Shown one piece after another: positions 1 to 8,822 of a stretch of 64,000 nucleotides of DNA. Position numbers and translations under genes: made by a program. The notes below the pieces were generated by a model that ran no database searches, was not told where the DNA came from, and worked only from the letters and a program-made list of their open reading frames with translations. How positions within the stretch are numbered: position 1 is the stretch's first letter; every line of letters starts with the position of its first letter. Source of the stretch: Phaeodactylibacter sp. (lineage in GTDB: Bacteria > Bacteroidota > Bacteroidia > Chitinophagales > Saprospiraceae); assembly GCA_024102975.1 (NCBI GenBank), contig JAGFJD010000445.1:20714-84713 (forward strand), read 5' to 3'.

Positions 1-1
1 C

Positions 2-1117
2 GCCAACTGGCTGGCGGGAGCCTGGGACCAGAACGCGGGACTGAAAGTAACCTCTCCTCTGGCAGCAAAGCTGGAAGAAGTAGCTTCCAAATGGCTGCTC
101 GATGTATTGGGGTTGCCCTCCGGGGCCGGCGTGGGCTTCGTCACCGGCGCTACGATGGCCAACTTCTGCGGGCTTGCGGCGGCGCGCCATGCATTGCTGA
201 AACGCCAGGGGTGGAATGTGGAAGCGCAGGGGCTGTACGGTGCCCCGGAGATAAAGGTCGTTGTTGGCGAGGAGGCTCATGTCAGCCCGCTCAAGGCCCT
301 TTCCCTGTTGGGGTTTGGCAGCGAAAGGGTGATCCGGGTGCCGATCAACAGCGAAGGGGAGATACGGCCTGATCAATTGCCTCCTTTGGACGACAGGACC
401 ATCATTTGCCTGCAGGCCGGCAATGTCAATTCCGGAGCGATCGACCCCTTGTACGAAATATGCCGCATGGCGCAGGCCCGGGGCGCGTGGGTACACATCG
501 ACGGCGCATTCGGGCTTTGGGGCGCCGCCTCACCCCGGATTGCCCACCAGCTCAAAGGGCACGACCTGGCCGATTCCTGGGCGACTGACCTGCACAAGTG
601 GCTCAATGTGCCTTACGACAGCGGTGTAGTCATCTGCCGCGACCCGCAGAACCTGCGGGCAGCCATGTCGATCAACGCCGCATACATCCCCCCACAGGAA
701 GAACGGGAGCCCTATGCCTTCACGCCGGAAATGTCGCGCCGGGCCAGAGGTGCCGAGGCCTGGGCTGCCCTTCACGCACTGGGCAAATCGGGAGTGGCCG
801 GGTTGGTCGACCGTTGTTGCCGGCACGCCGCCCTTTTTGCCAAAAAACTGAAACGCGCCGGCTTCGAAGTGCTCAACGAGGTCAACCTCAACCAGGTCCT
901 GGTCTCGTTTGGCTCCGACGAGCTGACCCGCCGGGTGATCGCGGAATTACAGAAAGAAGGCACTTGCTGGTGCGGCAGCACTACCTGGCAGGGCCGGCAC
1001 GTGATGCGCATCAGCGTCTCTTCCTGGGCAACTACCGAAGAAGATGTCGAAATATGCACAGATGCCATGGTGCGCATTGCAAAGCGGGAAAAAAGCTTTA
1101 AATTAGTTGGTTTTTAA
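2..1117 (+). CDS. PLP-dependent decarboxylase, 5' end outside window
   Basis: The frame is open from base 2 to a TAA at 1115-1117, giving 371 visible residues; the N-terminus is missing. It belongs to the group II PLP decarboxylases (fold type I, the glutamate/aromatic amino acid decarboxylase family). The stretch DLHKWLNVPYDSG (about bases 580-620) carries the Schiff-base lysine, and HIDGAFGLWG supplies the aspartate that contacts the pyridine nitrogen. The region GATMANFCGLAAARHALL is the usual cofactor phosphate-binding segment. The substrate cannot be told from what is visible; an aromatic amino acid or a related acidic substrate is possible. A hairpin repeat begins four bases after the stop codon. 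Confidence 0.88.
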   Translation, partial: ANWLAGAWDQNAGLKVTSPLAAKLEEVASKWLLDVLGLPSGAGVGFVTGATMANFCGLAAARHALLKRQGWNVEAQGLYGAPEIKVVVGEEAHVSPLKALSLLGFGSERVIRVPINSEGEIRPDQLPPLDDRTIICLQAGNVNSGAIDPLYEICRMAQARGAWVHIDGAFGLWGAASPRIAHQLKGHDLADSWATDLHKWLNVPYDSGVVICRDPQNLRAAMSINAAYIPPQEEREPYAFTPEMSRRARGAEAWAALHALGKSGVAGLVDRCCRHAALFAKKLKRAGFEVLNEVNLNQVLVSFGSDELTRRVIAELQKEGTCWCGSTTWQGRHVMRISVSSWATTEEDVEICTDAMVRIAKREKSFKLVGF

Positions 1118-1120
1118 TTG

Positions 1121-1179
1121 GCCAGGCTTGACCGTTTTCCCCGGAGGGGATGGCTTCCTGAAAAACGGTTGAGCCTGGC
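1121..1179. repeat. Hairpin repeat, CCCCG-loop family (copy 1)
   Basis: Arms GCCAGGCTTGACCGTTTT (1121-1138) and AAAACGGTTGAGCCTGGC (1162-1179) pair with two adjacent mismatches. The loop contains CCCCGGAGG. The plan matches the elements at 40500, 40571 and 60211: a TTGAC- or TTAAG-containing arm, an inner edge of T/A runs, and a CCCCG loop. It may also act as a terminator for the decarboxylase. Confidence 0.75.
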
Positions 1180-1240
1180 TGGCGCCCATACTCCCCGGGA
1201 TCGGGGTGGAGTTGTGTATCCCGTTATAAAACCTGACATC

Positions 1241-1999
1241 ATGAAGATCAAAGCCGTAATCCTGGATGACGAAATGCACAGCATCGAAACCCTCCAGTGG
1301 AAACTGGAAAATTATTGCCCGGAGGTGGAAGTGGCCGCTACCTTCGACGACCCGCAGAAAGGCATACAATACCTGAAAAACAACCCTCCCGACCTGCTTT
1401 TCCTGGATATCCAGATGCCCATGCTGAACGGTTTTGACGTGCTGGAGGAGCTGGGCCCGGACCTGCCCTTCGATGTCATTTTTGCCACTGCTTACGACCA
1501 GTTCGGCATTCAGGCGATCAAGGCCAGCGCGCTCGATTACCTGCTGAAGCCGGTACAGAACAAGGACCTCCGGGAAGCCATTGAGAAGTTTATCCGCAAG
1601 CGGGCAACAGCCCCGGGCCTTCGCGAGGGCCAGTTTCAGGGCCTGATGGAGAACGTGGGGGCCGAGCAGGAAGGCCGGATCGGAAAGGTTGCGCTCGCCA
1701 CCCGGGAGAGCATCGAGTTCGTAGACCCGCAGGAGATCGTCCTGTGTTCTTCCGACAGCAATTATACCATGATCTACCTGGCCAGCGGCCGGAAAAAGCT
1801 GATCTCCAGGACCCTCAAAGAGTTTGAAGACCTGCTTACCCCCTTCAACTTCTACCGCCCTCATAATTCTCACCTGATCAACCTGTCGAAAGTCAAAGAG
1901 TACATCCGCAGCGACGGCGGTTATATCGTCATGGACAACCAGATGAAAGTGCCGGTTTCCAAATCCCGCAAGGATGAACTGCTGGAGCGGTTGCAGTAG
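1241..1999 (+). CDS. LytTR-family two-component response regulator
   Basis: 252 residues from the ATG at 1241. I prefer this start because MKIKAVILDDE is where a receiver domain normally begins; the frame is open upstream through the hairpin at 1121. Residues 1-120 form a receiver (REC) domain with acidic pocket D9/D10, phosphoacceptor D56 in LFLDIQMP, and the conserved K in LLKPVQ. Residues about 145-250 form a LytTR DNA-binding domain (VLCSSDSNYTMIYL, then FYRPHNSHLINLSKVKEYIR). It should be phosphorylated by a LytS/YehU-type histidine kinase, but none is adjacent, so it is an orphan here and its targets are unknown. Confidence 0.93.
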   Translation: MKIKAVILDDEMHSIETLQWKLENYCPEVEVAATFDDPQKGIQYLKNNPPDLLFLDIQMPMLNGFDVLEELGPDLPFDVIFATAYDQFGIQAIKASALDYLLKPVQNKDLREAIEKFIRKRATAPGLREGQFQGLMENVGAEQEGRIGKVALATRESIEFVDPQEIVLCSSDSNYTMIYLASGRKKLISRTLKEFEDLLTPFNFYRPHNSHLINLSKVKEYIRSDGGYIVMDNQMKVPVSKSRKDELLERLQ

Positions 2000-2010
2000 G
2001 GGGCGGAGGA

Positions 2011-2082
2011 TGGTTGTCTGTCGTTTGTTGCCGGTTGTGGGCCAGAAGGCCCCGGGTTGACAACAAGCAACAGGCAACCTGC
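2011..2082. repeat. Imperfect inverted repeat of TTGT/ACAA words
   Basis: A left arm rich in GTTGTC/GTTTGTTG (2012-2034) faces a right arm of ACAACAAGCAACAGGCAAC (about 2060-2078). It lies just after the response regulator stop and could fold into a long imperfect hairpin. The same vocabulary recurs at 5304, 8857, 15518 and 37809. The rest of 2083-2266 holds no recognisable gene. Confidence 0.6.
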
Positions 2083-2266
2083 CCGGCCCGGATCGCTGGC
2101 CGGAGTATCTCTTTTCTCACGGCCTCCGTTACATCACAGAGTAACTGCCTGCCTGTTCTGCCCAATTCAAACAACCTGCCCTTCCACTCATTCCCCCCGC
2201 CCCTCCAATCATTTGCCCTGTTTTTCCTTTCCGATATCCTGCAACTTGGATAAAAAGGACAAAACC

Positions 2267-3163
2267 ATGAAAAACAAAGTTGTGATCCGGGCCCGGGACG
2301 GGACGAAACTGGCCGTGACGCGATACATTCCCGCGCGTTCCAATCACACGGCCGTTGTCATCGCTCCTGCTCTGGGGTACCGGCAAAAGCAATATTCCCC
2401 TTTAGCCAACTTCCTCTGCCGGGAAGGCCATGTCGTGTATACTTTTGACTATCGCGGAGTGGGGCGTTCCCGCAAGACGGGCGGCGATCAGAAAGAGGCA
2501 AGCCTTTATCAGTGGGCATCTATCGATCTGGATACTGTGATCCTGTACGCCAAAAACCAATTTCCCTGCCATGAGTTGGCTGGCGTGGCACACGGCGTGA
2601 GCGGGCAGGTTGTTGGGTTGGCCCTGGCCAGCACCTTTTTCAGCCGGCTGGTCCTCGTTGATTCCGCTTTGACTTCCTGGAATCTGGCTGGCCGGAGCGG
2701 CCGGGCCCGGCTTTTATTGTCCTATTGCCTGCTGGCCGGCCGCCGCTGGATGCCCGGCGTATCTCATTTCCTGGGAAAAGGCATTCCTCCCGGCGTTTTC
2801 AGGGAATGGCTTTCCTGGGCTAAATACCCCAACGGCCTTTTCCACTTTTACTCCAACAACAACTATCAGAAACTCCGCGCCCCCATTCTTTCGGCTAACT
2901 TCGCCCAAACGCCCTTTATAACCTCCAGTGCAGTAAAAGCTTTACTGGCGCAATTCGCCAATGCGCCTTGCGCAGATTGGTATTTTTCAGTTCCGCCCCT
3001 ACCTGTCAGGAATACCCGGAACCGGCGCCTCCGGGATAAAGGTTTTCACGAAGCGTTATGGAGAGCGCTTTCCTTGTGGATGCAGGGGGAAGAAGCTTTT
3101 CCGGAGAGCGGGAAGGAGAAATGGGCCTTCCTGCCGGAATCAGTGAAAAGCCACACAGGCTAA
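2267..3163 (+). CDS. Alpha/beta hydrolase of the COG4757 type, probable lost nucleophile
   Basis: 298 residues from the ATG at 2267, chosen because MKNKVVIRARDGTKLAVTRY is the expected first strand; the open frame upstream is repeat sequence. The layout is that of predicted alpha/beta hydrolases related to COG4757: APALGYRQKQYSPLANFL, then FDYRGVGRS, then the nucleophile elbow, then a C-terminal helix with a histidine (KGFHEALW). In the family the elbow reads G-H-S-x-G-G-Q. Here it reads A-H-G-V-S-G-Q (residues 108-114), so glycine 110 sits where the catalytic serine should be, and serine 112 is two residues away. Either the enzyme is inactive or the serine has shifted. Substrate unknown. Confidence 0.75.
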   Translation: MKNKVVIRARDGTKLAVTRYIPARSNHTAVVIAPALGYRQKQYSPLANFLCREGHVVYTFDYRGVGRSRKTGGDQKEASLYQWASIDLDTVILYAKNQFPCHELAGVAHGVSGQVVGLALASTFFSRLVLVDSALTSWNLAGRSGRARLLLSYCLLAGRRWMPGVSHFLGKGIPPGVFREWLSWAKYPNGLFHFYSNNNYQKLRAPILSANFAQTPFITSSAVKALLAQFANAPCADWYFSVPPLPVRNTRNRRLRDKGFHEALWRALSLWMQGEEAFPESGKEKWAFLPESVKSHTG

Positions 3164-3276
3164 TGTAAGTAGGCGAAGCACACAACTGCCCTTGGGATTG
3201 CCCTCCTATACCTGGAAATTTAGCCGGGATAAACCGATTCAAATACCGATAACCTATTCAATTAACATCTGGAACC

Positions 3277-4704
3277 ATGAAAGCCAACCATGAATTGCTG
3301 ACTGCCGGACAGATAAATAACAGGGACGAGGTGTCGCCCGCCCATAATTGCACCGTTGAATACAGCTCATTGGGGACGACCATTACGGTGGACGATGCCG
3401 GGATGAGCCTCCTGGAGGCGGCTGTGAAAAACAGGATTCCCCACATGCAGGAGTGCGGGGGCAACGGCCGTTGCACCACCTGCCGGGTAAAAATACTGGA
3501 GGGGCTTCAAAACGTCGCCCCCAGGAATGGACTGGAGAGCCGCATGGCCAAACGCCGGGGTTGGGACCCCTCCGTCCGGTTGGCCTGCCAGACGAAGATC
3601 AACGGGCCGGTACGGCTGGAAAGGCAGATCAAGACCTTTTCCGAAATAAGCCGCTTGCAGGAGGAGATGATCAGGGCCGGCAAAGGAGAAGAAAAACAAC
3701 TGGCTATACTCTTCTGCGACATGCGCAATTTCACCCCATTCGTAGAAGGCAATATGGCATACGACGTGGTGCATATCCTGAACCGGTTTTTCTCAGCCCT
3801 GGGAGAGCCCATCCTGATGAACAACGGCCTCATTTACCAGTATGTGGGGGATGAGATCGTGGGCGTTTTCGGGCTGGAGAGTTCCGACAACATGCAAAAC
3901 TGCCTGGCCGCCATGCGGGCGGCCCTGGGGATGAAGGCGGCGCTGGAAGTGTTGAACAAGGATATTCAGCAAGAATTTGGCATACGCCTGGAAGTCGGCA
4001 TCGGCGTCCATTTCGGCCCCGTGATCGTCGGCAAGGTGGGACACCCCAGCCACCAGCAGTTCGGCATCATCGGCGACGCGGCCAATGTCGCCAGCCGGGT
4101 TCAGTCGGCAAACAAAGACCTGCAGACCACCATTCTGGCCACCGATAATTTTCTCTGCCAGTTGCCCCGGGGCACGGCGAGAGTCGGCAAAGCCGAAAAA
4201 CTTCACCTGAAGGGGAAAGGTGCTGCTACCCAGCTTTTTGAGCTAACCGGGTTCGACAAAGAGGACGACCTCTTCCTGGTCCAGAAAACAACTGGCGCGC
4301 TGTTCAGCGACGAAGGCGCTTTTGCCAATGCCTTTTATCAATGCCTGTTTGCTATGGCGCCGGAGGCACAGCATATGTTCCAGGGCAACATGGAGCGGCA
4401 GGGGTACCTCATGGGGCATATGCTCAAAGGCGCCATTTATGCGCTTAGCCGCCCAAAGAACGTTGCGCTCGGCTTCCGCGAACTGGGCCGGCGCCATACC
4501 GGATACGGGGTGCGCGAGGAGCACTATCTGCTGGTGCGCAAGGCGCTGGTGGACACTTTGGAAAGCCGGTTGAAAGATGATTACTCCGACCGGATTCGCC
4601 TGGCCTGGGAACGCATGTTCGACCTGGCATTCCAATTCATGAAAGAAGGGGCTGCCGGGGGGGAAAGGCCTGTTTCTGCTGCACAAAAAACCGCAGGGAA
4701 ATGA
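3277..4704 (+). CDS. Ferredoxin-nucleotide cyclase-globin fusion protein
   Basis: 475 residues with three domains. Residues about 25-115 are a plant-type 2Fe-2S ferredoxin; C60, C66, C69 and C104 fit the ligand pattern. Residues about 138-325 are a class III nucleotide cyclase: D148 (LFCDMRNF) and D192 (YVGDE) would bind the metals, and N270 and R274 (AANVASR) stabilise the transition state. The usual base-selecting Lys and Asp positions appear to be glutamines (YQYVGDE; HQQFGIIGD), so cAMP or cGMP cannot be assigned. Residues about 340-455 look like a globin with proximal His407 (LGRRHTGYGV) and Q375 near the distal site. No membrane segment, so cytosolic. It probably makes a cyclic nucleotide under redox and O2/NO control. 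The gene at 4754 follows closely and may be a partner. Confidence 0.88.
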   Translation: MKANHELLTAGQINNRDEVSPAHNCTVEYSSLGTTITVDDAGMSLLEAAVKNRIPHMQECGGNGRCTTCRVKILEGLQNVAPRNGLESRMAKRRGWDPSVRLACQTKINGPVRLERQIKTFSEISRLQEEMIRAGKGEEKQLAILFCDMRNFTPFVEGNMAYDVVHILNRFFSALGEPILMNNGLIYQYVGDEIVGVFGLESSDNMQNCLAAMRAALGMKAALEVLNKDIQQEFGIRLEVGIGVHFGPVIVGKVGHPSHQQFGIIGDAANVASRVQSANKDLQTTILATDNFLCQLPRGTARVGKAEKLHLKGKGAATQLFELTGFDKEDDLFLVQKTTGALFSDEGAFANAFYQCLFAMAPEAQHMFQGNMERQGYLMGHMLKGAIYALSRPKNVALGFRELGRRHTGYGVREEHYLLVRKALVDTLESRLKDDYSDRIRLAWERMFDLAFQFMKEGAAGGERPVSAAQKTAGK

Positions 4705-4753
4705 AAGGATACCTACCCCACATCCAATTCTTTGAACCATTAAATTTTTGACC

Positions 4754-5272
4754 ATGAAAACCGCAATGAAAATCAATCCGAAAACGGAGCAAAACAACCC
4801 GGAATCCAAAGCAACTGCGGCCGCCGCGCCCCGGGCCGGCACCCCTTACAGCAAAATCGGCGCGCCCGGCCTGTTCGACGCTACGGCAGGTGCCTGCGTT
4901 ACTCTTCCGGATGGCTATAAGATCAGCCAGTCCAACGGCAAAACATGGATCGGCGGTTCTGCCGACGGGAAAAACTTCTTGCTCATTGAGCGTTTCGCCT
5001 CCTCAGAACAAGCTATTCCCACTATTCTTGCCGAAGGCGACCTGGGCCTGTTCCTGGTTTCTACCCGCCCGGCCATCGAGCAGATCAGCCCTTCCATCCT
5101 TGGCATAGAAGCCAGCGGAGAATTTGCCGGCAAGAACATCCGCGCTTACCTGGCCAGGGTTGCTTTCGACGACAAAAACAGCTATCTGGTGCTGGTCGCC
5201 GGCGAAGCCTACGAAAAGATCGCCGGCCTCAGAACGGCGGTGCTGGATATCGCACAGCGTTTTATAAGATAG
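4754..5272 (+). CDS. Unknown soluble protein next to the cyclase
   Basis: 172 residues from the ATG at 4754; a TTG two codons earlier is less likely. I do not recognise the family. The first 35 residues are polar and Ala/Lys-rich and look disordered. The remainder alternates strands and one or two helices (GAPGLFDATAGACVTLPDGYKI, later YLVLVAGEAYEKIAGLRTAV) and looks like a small compact alpha/beta domain. There is no signal peptide, membrane segment or cysteine motif. It starts 49 bp after the ferredoxin-cyclase-globin gene on the same strand, so co-transcription is likely and a role as partner or target of that cyclase is a reasonable guess only. Confidence 0.65.
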   Translation: MKTAMKINPKTEQNNPESKATAAAAPRAGTPYSKIGAPGLFDATAGACVTLPDGYKISQSNGKTWIGGSADGKNFLLIERFASSEQAIPTILAEGDLGLFLVSTRPAIEQISPSILGIEASGEFAGKNIRAYLARVAFDDKNSYLVLVAGEAYEKIAGLRTAVLDIAQRFIR

Positions 5273-5303
5273 AGCTTGGCGAAGGGGTTGATCGGGGTTC
5301 AAT

Positions 5304-5383
5304 CAGGTTGTTCGTTGTCTGTTGTTCGTTGTCTGTTAGCGGGGAAGGCGGCTGCCGGACAAACAACAAACAACAGAGCCTGC
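5304..5383. repeat. Inverted repeat of TTGT/ACAA words between convergent genes
   Basis: Left arm of repeated GTTGTTC/GTTGTCTG words (5304-5338), right arm GACAAACAACAAACAACAG (5358-5376) with flanking CAGG/CCTG pairing. It lies between the stops of the convergent genes at 4754 and 5388 and may terminate both. Confidence 0.65.
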
Positions 5384-5387
5384 CCGC

Positions 5388-6932
5388 TCACTCCTTAACC
5401 ACCTTCACCGCCTGGCTATCGATATGGAGGAAATAAACTCCTCTTTCAAGGCTGGATAGGTTAAACTCGGCTTCCCGACTGCCGGCAGGCAATTGAGTCT
5501 CTGCCACGATCTGCCCGATCAGGTTAAATAAACGGGCGGTCAGGTTTCGGGCAGGGGGAGCGGCCAGGGATAAATGCAGGGTCTTATCCACTGGGTTTGG
5601 GAAAACCGACCAGGCAGCAGGAGCAGGTTCCCGGCTGGATGTAAGGGGCGCGGTGGCAGGATCACAGATAAGCATGAATGCTTTTCCTCCGCTGGACGAG
5701 GCGCCCGCGAAGGTGCAATCGTCAGAAGAGGTCTCGCCGGTAATGATGTATGAGGAGGAGGCCGGATCGCCCGGAAGGGTGCCTGATGGAAGTTCCAACC
5801 AATAAGCTGGCTTGTCTAAACGATTCCCTCCATAACGGTATTGTTCTGTGAAATTCCCTTGCTCGTCAGTTTTGAATACCCAAATGTCTTTGGAACAGGA
5901 AAGATGAGGAATGCCGGCCAGGTCGAAATCGGATGAATAGCTGATTCCCAATACGGCAACGGCCCCATCTGATTCCAGGTTAATGGCGGTGGGCCATTCA
6001 TGATTCGATCCCCCGTAATTCCTGCTCCATATAAGATTGTCGTCCGGGCCATATTTGAGCAGCCAGATATCCTGTTTCCCGTAATTGCTCAGGGGCAATT
6101 CCCCACTGGAATAGGAAGAACCAAGTATGTAGTAGCCGCCGTCAGGAGCAATAGCTACATCCTGGAATTCATCGCGTGAGGTTCCTCCGTGCCTGATTTC
6201 CCGGATCACATTGCCGTCCTCGTCGATCTCGATGAGAATAGCATCTCTTCCGTTCCCATTATAGGTGCTGCCAAAATCGGTAGACCCCACAATAAAATAA
6301 GAAGCGCCTCTTTTTACCAGCCGGTAGCCCGAGTTTTCATATATATCGCCCAGGCTTTGTTCCCAAACCAACTGGCCGGTGGTGTCAATTTTGAAAACCC
6401 AGTGGTCAACATTTCCAAAACAATTGGAAACGTCATGATCGCAGGATTTTGTCCTTCCCAGAACAATCAGTTCTCCCTGTTCGTTGGCAACAAAGTCGAT
6501 GGCATATTCATAATCAGATCCTCCGTAATTTTTCCCCCATAGCGGGTCAAAGTTGTGGTTGAATGCGTCCACCCGGATATCAAAGGCACCATAATGATCA
6601 GGATTTCCCCATTCAGCGTCTGCGGTTCGCAACAGGTAATATTTGTTTTCATATTCCAGTACCCGCACGAACAGAGGAGAATTAGAAGTGGATAAGCCAA
6701 TTACAAAATCGTCGGTAAGTAAAAAATCTGAAAGCAGGTTTAAGCCGTCGTCAAATTCCAGTAAGTGTATTTCATTGATAATAACAGCCGCCAGCATGTA
6801 GTGGCCTTCTTCATTGACGAAAATGAAGCGGCCGTAATCATATCGCGGTGAAACATAAGCAGTGCCATCCTGGGCGTACATGATGGTGCAAGTGGCCAAA
6901 AGAAAAGCAGCAATCAGGTTTATTTTCTTCAT
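5388..6932 (-). CDS. Secreted beta-propeller-like protein with T9SS sorting domain
   Basis: 514 residues. The signal peptide (MKKINLIAAFLLATCTIMYA) directs export by Sec. The middle consists of repeated blades of about 50-60 residues with a YGG(S/N) start and GGYYILGSS-like strands (WGKNYGGSDYEYAIDF, WSRNYGGSNHEW, YRYGGNRLDK), as in the delta-60 or Kelch-like repeat proteins of this phylum. The last 75 residues are a type A T9SS C-terminal sorting domain (WSVFPNPVDKTLHLSL at its start, GVYFLHI near its end), so the mature protein should cross the outer membrane by T9SS and stay on the surface or be released. Its ligand is unknown. A TATCTTTA box is seen upstream on the minus strand near 6960. 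Confidence 0.87.
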   Translation of the reverse strand: MKKINLIAAFLLATCTIMYAQDGTAYVSPRYDYGRFIFVNEEGHYMLAAVIINEIHLLEFDDGLNLLSDFLLTDDFVIGLSTSNSPLFVRVLEYENKYYLLRTADAEWGNPDHYGAFDIRVDAFNHNFDPLWGKNYGGSDYEYAIDFVANEQGELIVLGRTKSCDHDVSNCFGNVDHWVFKIDTTGQLVWEQSLGDIYENSGYRLVKRGASYFIVGSTDFGSTYNGNGRDAILIEIDEDGNVIREIRHGGTSRDEFQDVAIAPDGGYYILGSSYSSGELPLSNYGKQDIWLLKYGPDDNLIWSRNYGGSNHEWPTAINLESDGAVAVLGISYSSDFDLAGIPHLSCSKDIWVFKTDEQGNFTEQYRYGGNRLDKPAYWLELPSGTLPGDPASSSYIITGETSSDDCTFAGASSSGGKAFMLICDPATAPLTSSREPAPAAWSVFPNPVDKTLHLSLAAPPARNLTARLFNLIGQIVAETQLPAGSREAEFNLSSLERGVYFLHIDSQAVKVVKE

Positions 6933-7165
6933 GTTTTTTCTCTTTGATGATACAACCTTTTAAAGATAGCCCTATTCCGGCAATGTTGCCCGGGCAGTTT
7001 GCGCTACCAGGCGACGTAAATAGAAATAGGCGGTTTCCCATTCCTCTTATCAGCAGCCTCCGGCCGGGGGCAACGGCAAGCTCTATGGTTCGACAGCCTT
7101 GAAGAAAATGGTTTCCGATTCGGAGAATTTACCTGCACAGTTAGTTTTATTATCAAACTATGCTC

Positions 7166-7173
7166 TATCTTTG
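7166..7173 (+). promoter_or_regulatory. Bacteroidota -7 promoter box for nadB
   Basis: TATCTTTG matches TAnnTTTG exactly, 53 bp before the nadB ATG. No clear TTG -33 element at normal spacing. Confidence 0.6.
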
Positions 7174-7226
7174 GAGTATGGCTGTCCCTCCGGTGGTATT
7201 TCCGGCAGGCATAAATAAAAAGCTCC

Positions 7227-8822
7227 ATGAAAACAGACGTACTGATCATTGGCTCCGGCATCGGCGGGCTGGCTGCTGCCATTCACCTTGCTGAAGAACG
7301 CCCTGGCCTGAAGATCACGGCCCTGTCCAAGACCAATGAAGAGGAGAGCAATACGCGCTATGCGCAGGGCGGGGTGGCGGCCGTATGGGATAAAAAAGTA
7401 GATTCTTTTGACAAGCATATTGCGGACACCCTGGACGCCGGCGATGGCCTTTGCGATGAACGTATCGTCGGGATCGTCGTAGAGGAAGGGCCCGACCGGG
7501 TACAGGAGATCATCAAATGGGGAACCCGTTTCGACAAGCAGCAGGAAGCCTATGACCTTGGCCGGGAGGGCGGGCATTCCGAAAACCGCATCCTGCACTA
7601 CAAAGACCTCACCGGGTGGGAGATTCAGCGGGCCCTGCTGGAAAAGGCTGAGCAGTTGCCCAATATCGAGATTCTGGAGCATTACTTTGCCGTCGACCTC
7701 ATCACGCAGCACCACCTGGGGTACAATGTGACCCGGCTGATGCCCGATATTGAATGTTATGGCGCTTATGTATTCAATAAGCAAACCAAGAATATAGACA
7801 CGATGCTGGCCCGGATCACGGTGATCGCCACCGGAGGCGCCGGCCAGGTGTACCGCAATACCACCAACCCGGTGATTGCCACCGGCGACGGCATCGCTAT
7901 GGTATACCGCGCCAAAGGGCACCTGGAAAATATGGAGTTCGTCCAGTTTCACCCCACCGCCCTCTACAACCCGGCGGGCGAGAACCCTTCATTTCTGGTC
8001 TCGGAGGCGGTCCGGGGTTTTGGGGGTATCCTGAAAACGAGGGATGGAGAGGAGTTCATGGACAAATACGACGCCCGCAAGTCGCTCGCTCCCCGGGATA
8101 TCGTAGCGCGGGCGATCGACAACGAGATGAAGCAGCGGGGGGAGGAATGTATGTTCCTGGACTGCCGCCACCTGGATGAGTCGGCCTTCCGGGGCCATTT
8201 TCCCACCATTTACGACAAGTGCCTGAGCATTGGGGTTGACCCCATGAAAGACATGATCCCCATCGTTCCGGCCTGCCATTATATGTGCGGCGGGATCAAG
8301 GTGGACGAATGGGGGCGCAGTTCTATCCAACGGCTGTATGCCTGCGGAGAGTGCACTTGCACCGGCCTGCACGGCGCCAACCGGCTGGCTTCCAATTCCC
8401 TGCTGGAGGCAATGGTTTTTGCCCAACGGATCAGCCAGGACGCCCTGCCGCTGCTCGACGGTTTAGGCCACAAAGCGGGCATACCCGGCTGGAACGCCAG
8501 CGGCACCACCGACCCGAAGGAGATGGTGCTCATAACCCAAAGCCTTAAAGAACTCAAGGAGGTGATGAGCAGTTATGTGGGGATCGTGCGTTCCAATATA
8601 CGCCTGCAACGGGCGCTGGACCGGCTGAACCTGCTTTTTAAGGAAACAGAGGTATTGTACCATTCCACAACCATTTCTCCCCAGTTGTGCGAGCTGCGCA
8701 ACCTGATCACTATCGCGTATCTGATCAGCCGGTCGGCCTCCATGCGGCGCGAAAGCCGCGGCCTGCACTTCACTACGGATTACCCGCAGAAGCTGGGCTT
8801 TGTGCAGCGGTCGCTCTTATAG
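7227..8822 (+). CDS. nadB: L-aspartate oxidase
   Basis: 531 residues, the usual length. NadB oxidises L-aspartate to iminoaspartate with FAD, the first step of de novo NAD synthesis in the cytosol; NadA then makes quinolinate. The N-terminal FAD motif is VLIIGSGIGGLAAAIHLAEE. The active-site region HPTALYNP, then SEAVRGFGGIL, then APRDIVARAID follow, and HYMCGGIKVDEWGR and GLHGANRLASNSLLEA are hallmarks of the fumarate reductase/NadB flavoprotein family. The C-terminal helical domain (RGLHFTTDYP) is complete. nadA and nadC are not in the window; the NR kinase/pnuC pair at 14.4-15.5 kb is the salvage counterpart. Confidence 0.96.
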   Translation: MKTDVLIIGSGIGGLAAAIHLAEERPGLKITALSKTNEEESNTRYAQGGVAAVWDKKVDSFDKHIADTLDAGDGLCDERIVGIVVEEGPDRVQEIIKWGTRFDKQQEAYDLGREGGHSENRILHYKDLTGWEIQRALLEKAEQLPNIEILEHYFAVDLITQHHLGYNVTRLMPDIECYGAYVFNKQTKNIDTMLARITVIATGGAGQVYRNTTNPVIATGDGIAMVYRAKGHLENMEFVQFHPTALYNPAGENPSFLVSEAVRGFGGILKTRDGEEFMDKYDARKSLAPRDIVARAIDNEMKQRGEECMFLDCRHLDESAFRGHFPTIYDKCLSIGVDPMKDMIPIVPACHYMCGGIKVDEWGRSSIQRLYACGECTCTGLHGANRLASNSLLEAMVFAQRISQDALPLLDGLGHKAGIPGWNASGTTDPKEMVLITQSLKELKEVMSSYVGIVRSNIRLQRALDRLNLLFKETEVLYHSTTISPQLCELRNLITIAYLISRSASMRRESRGLHFTTDYPQKLGFVQRSLL

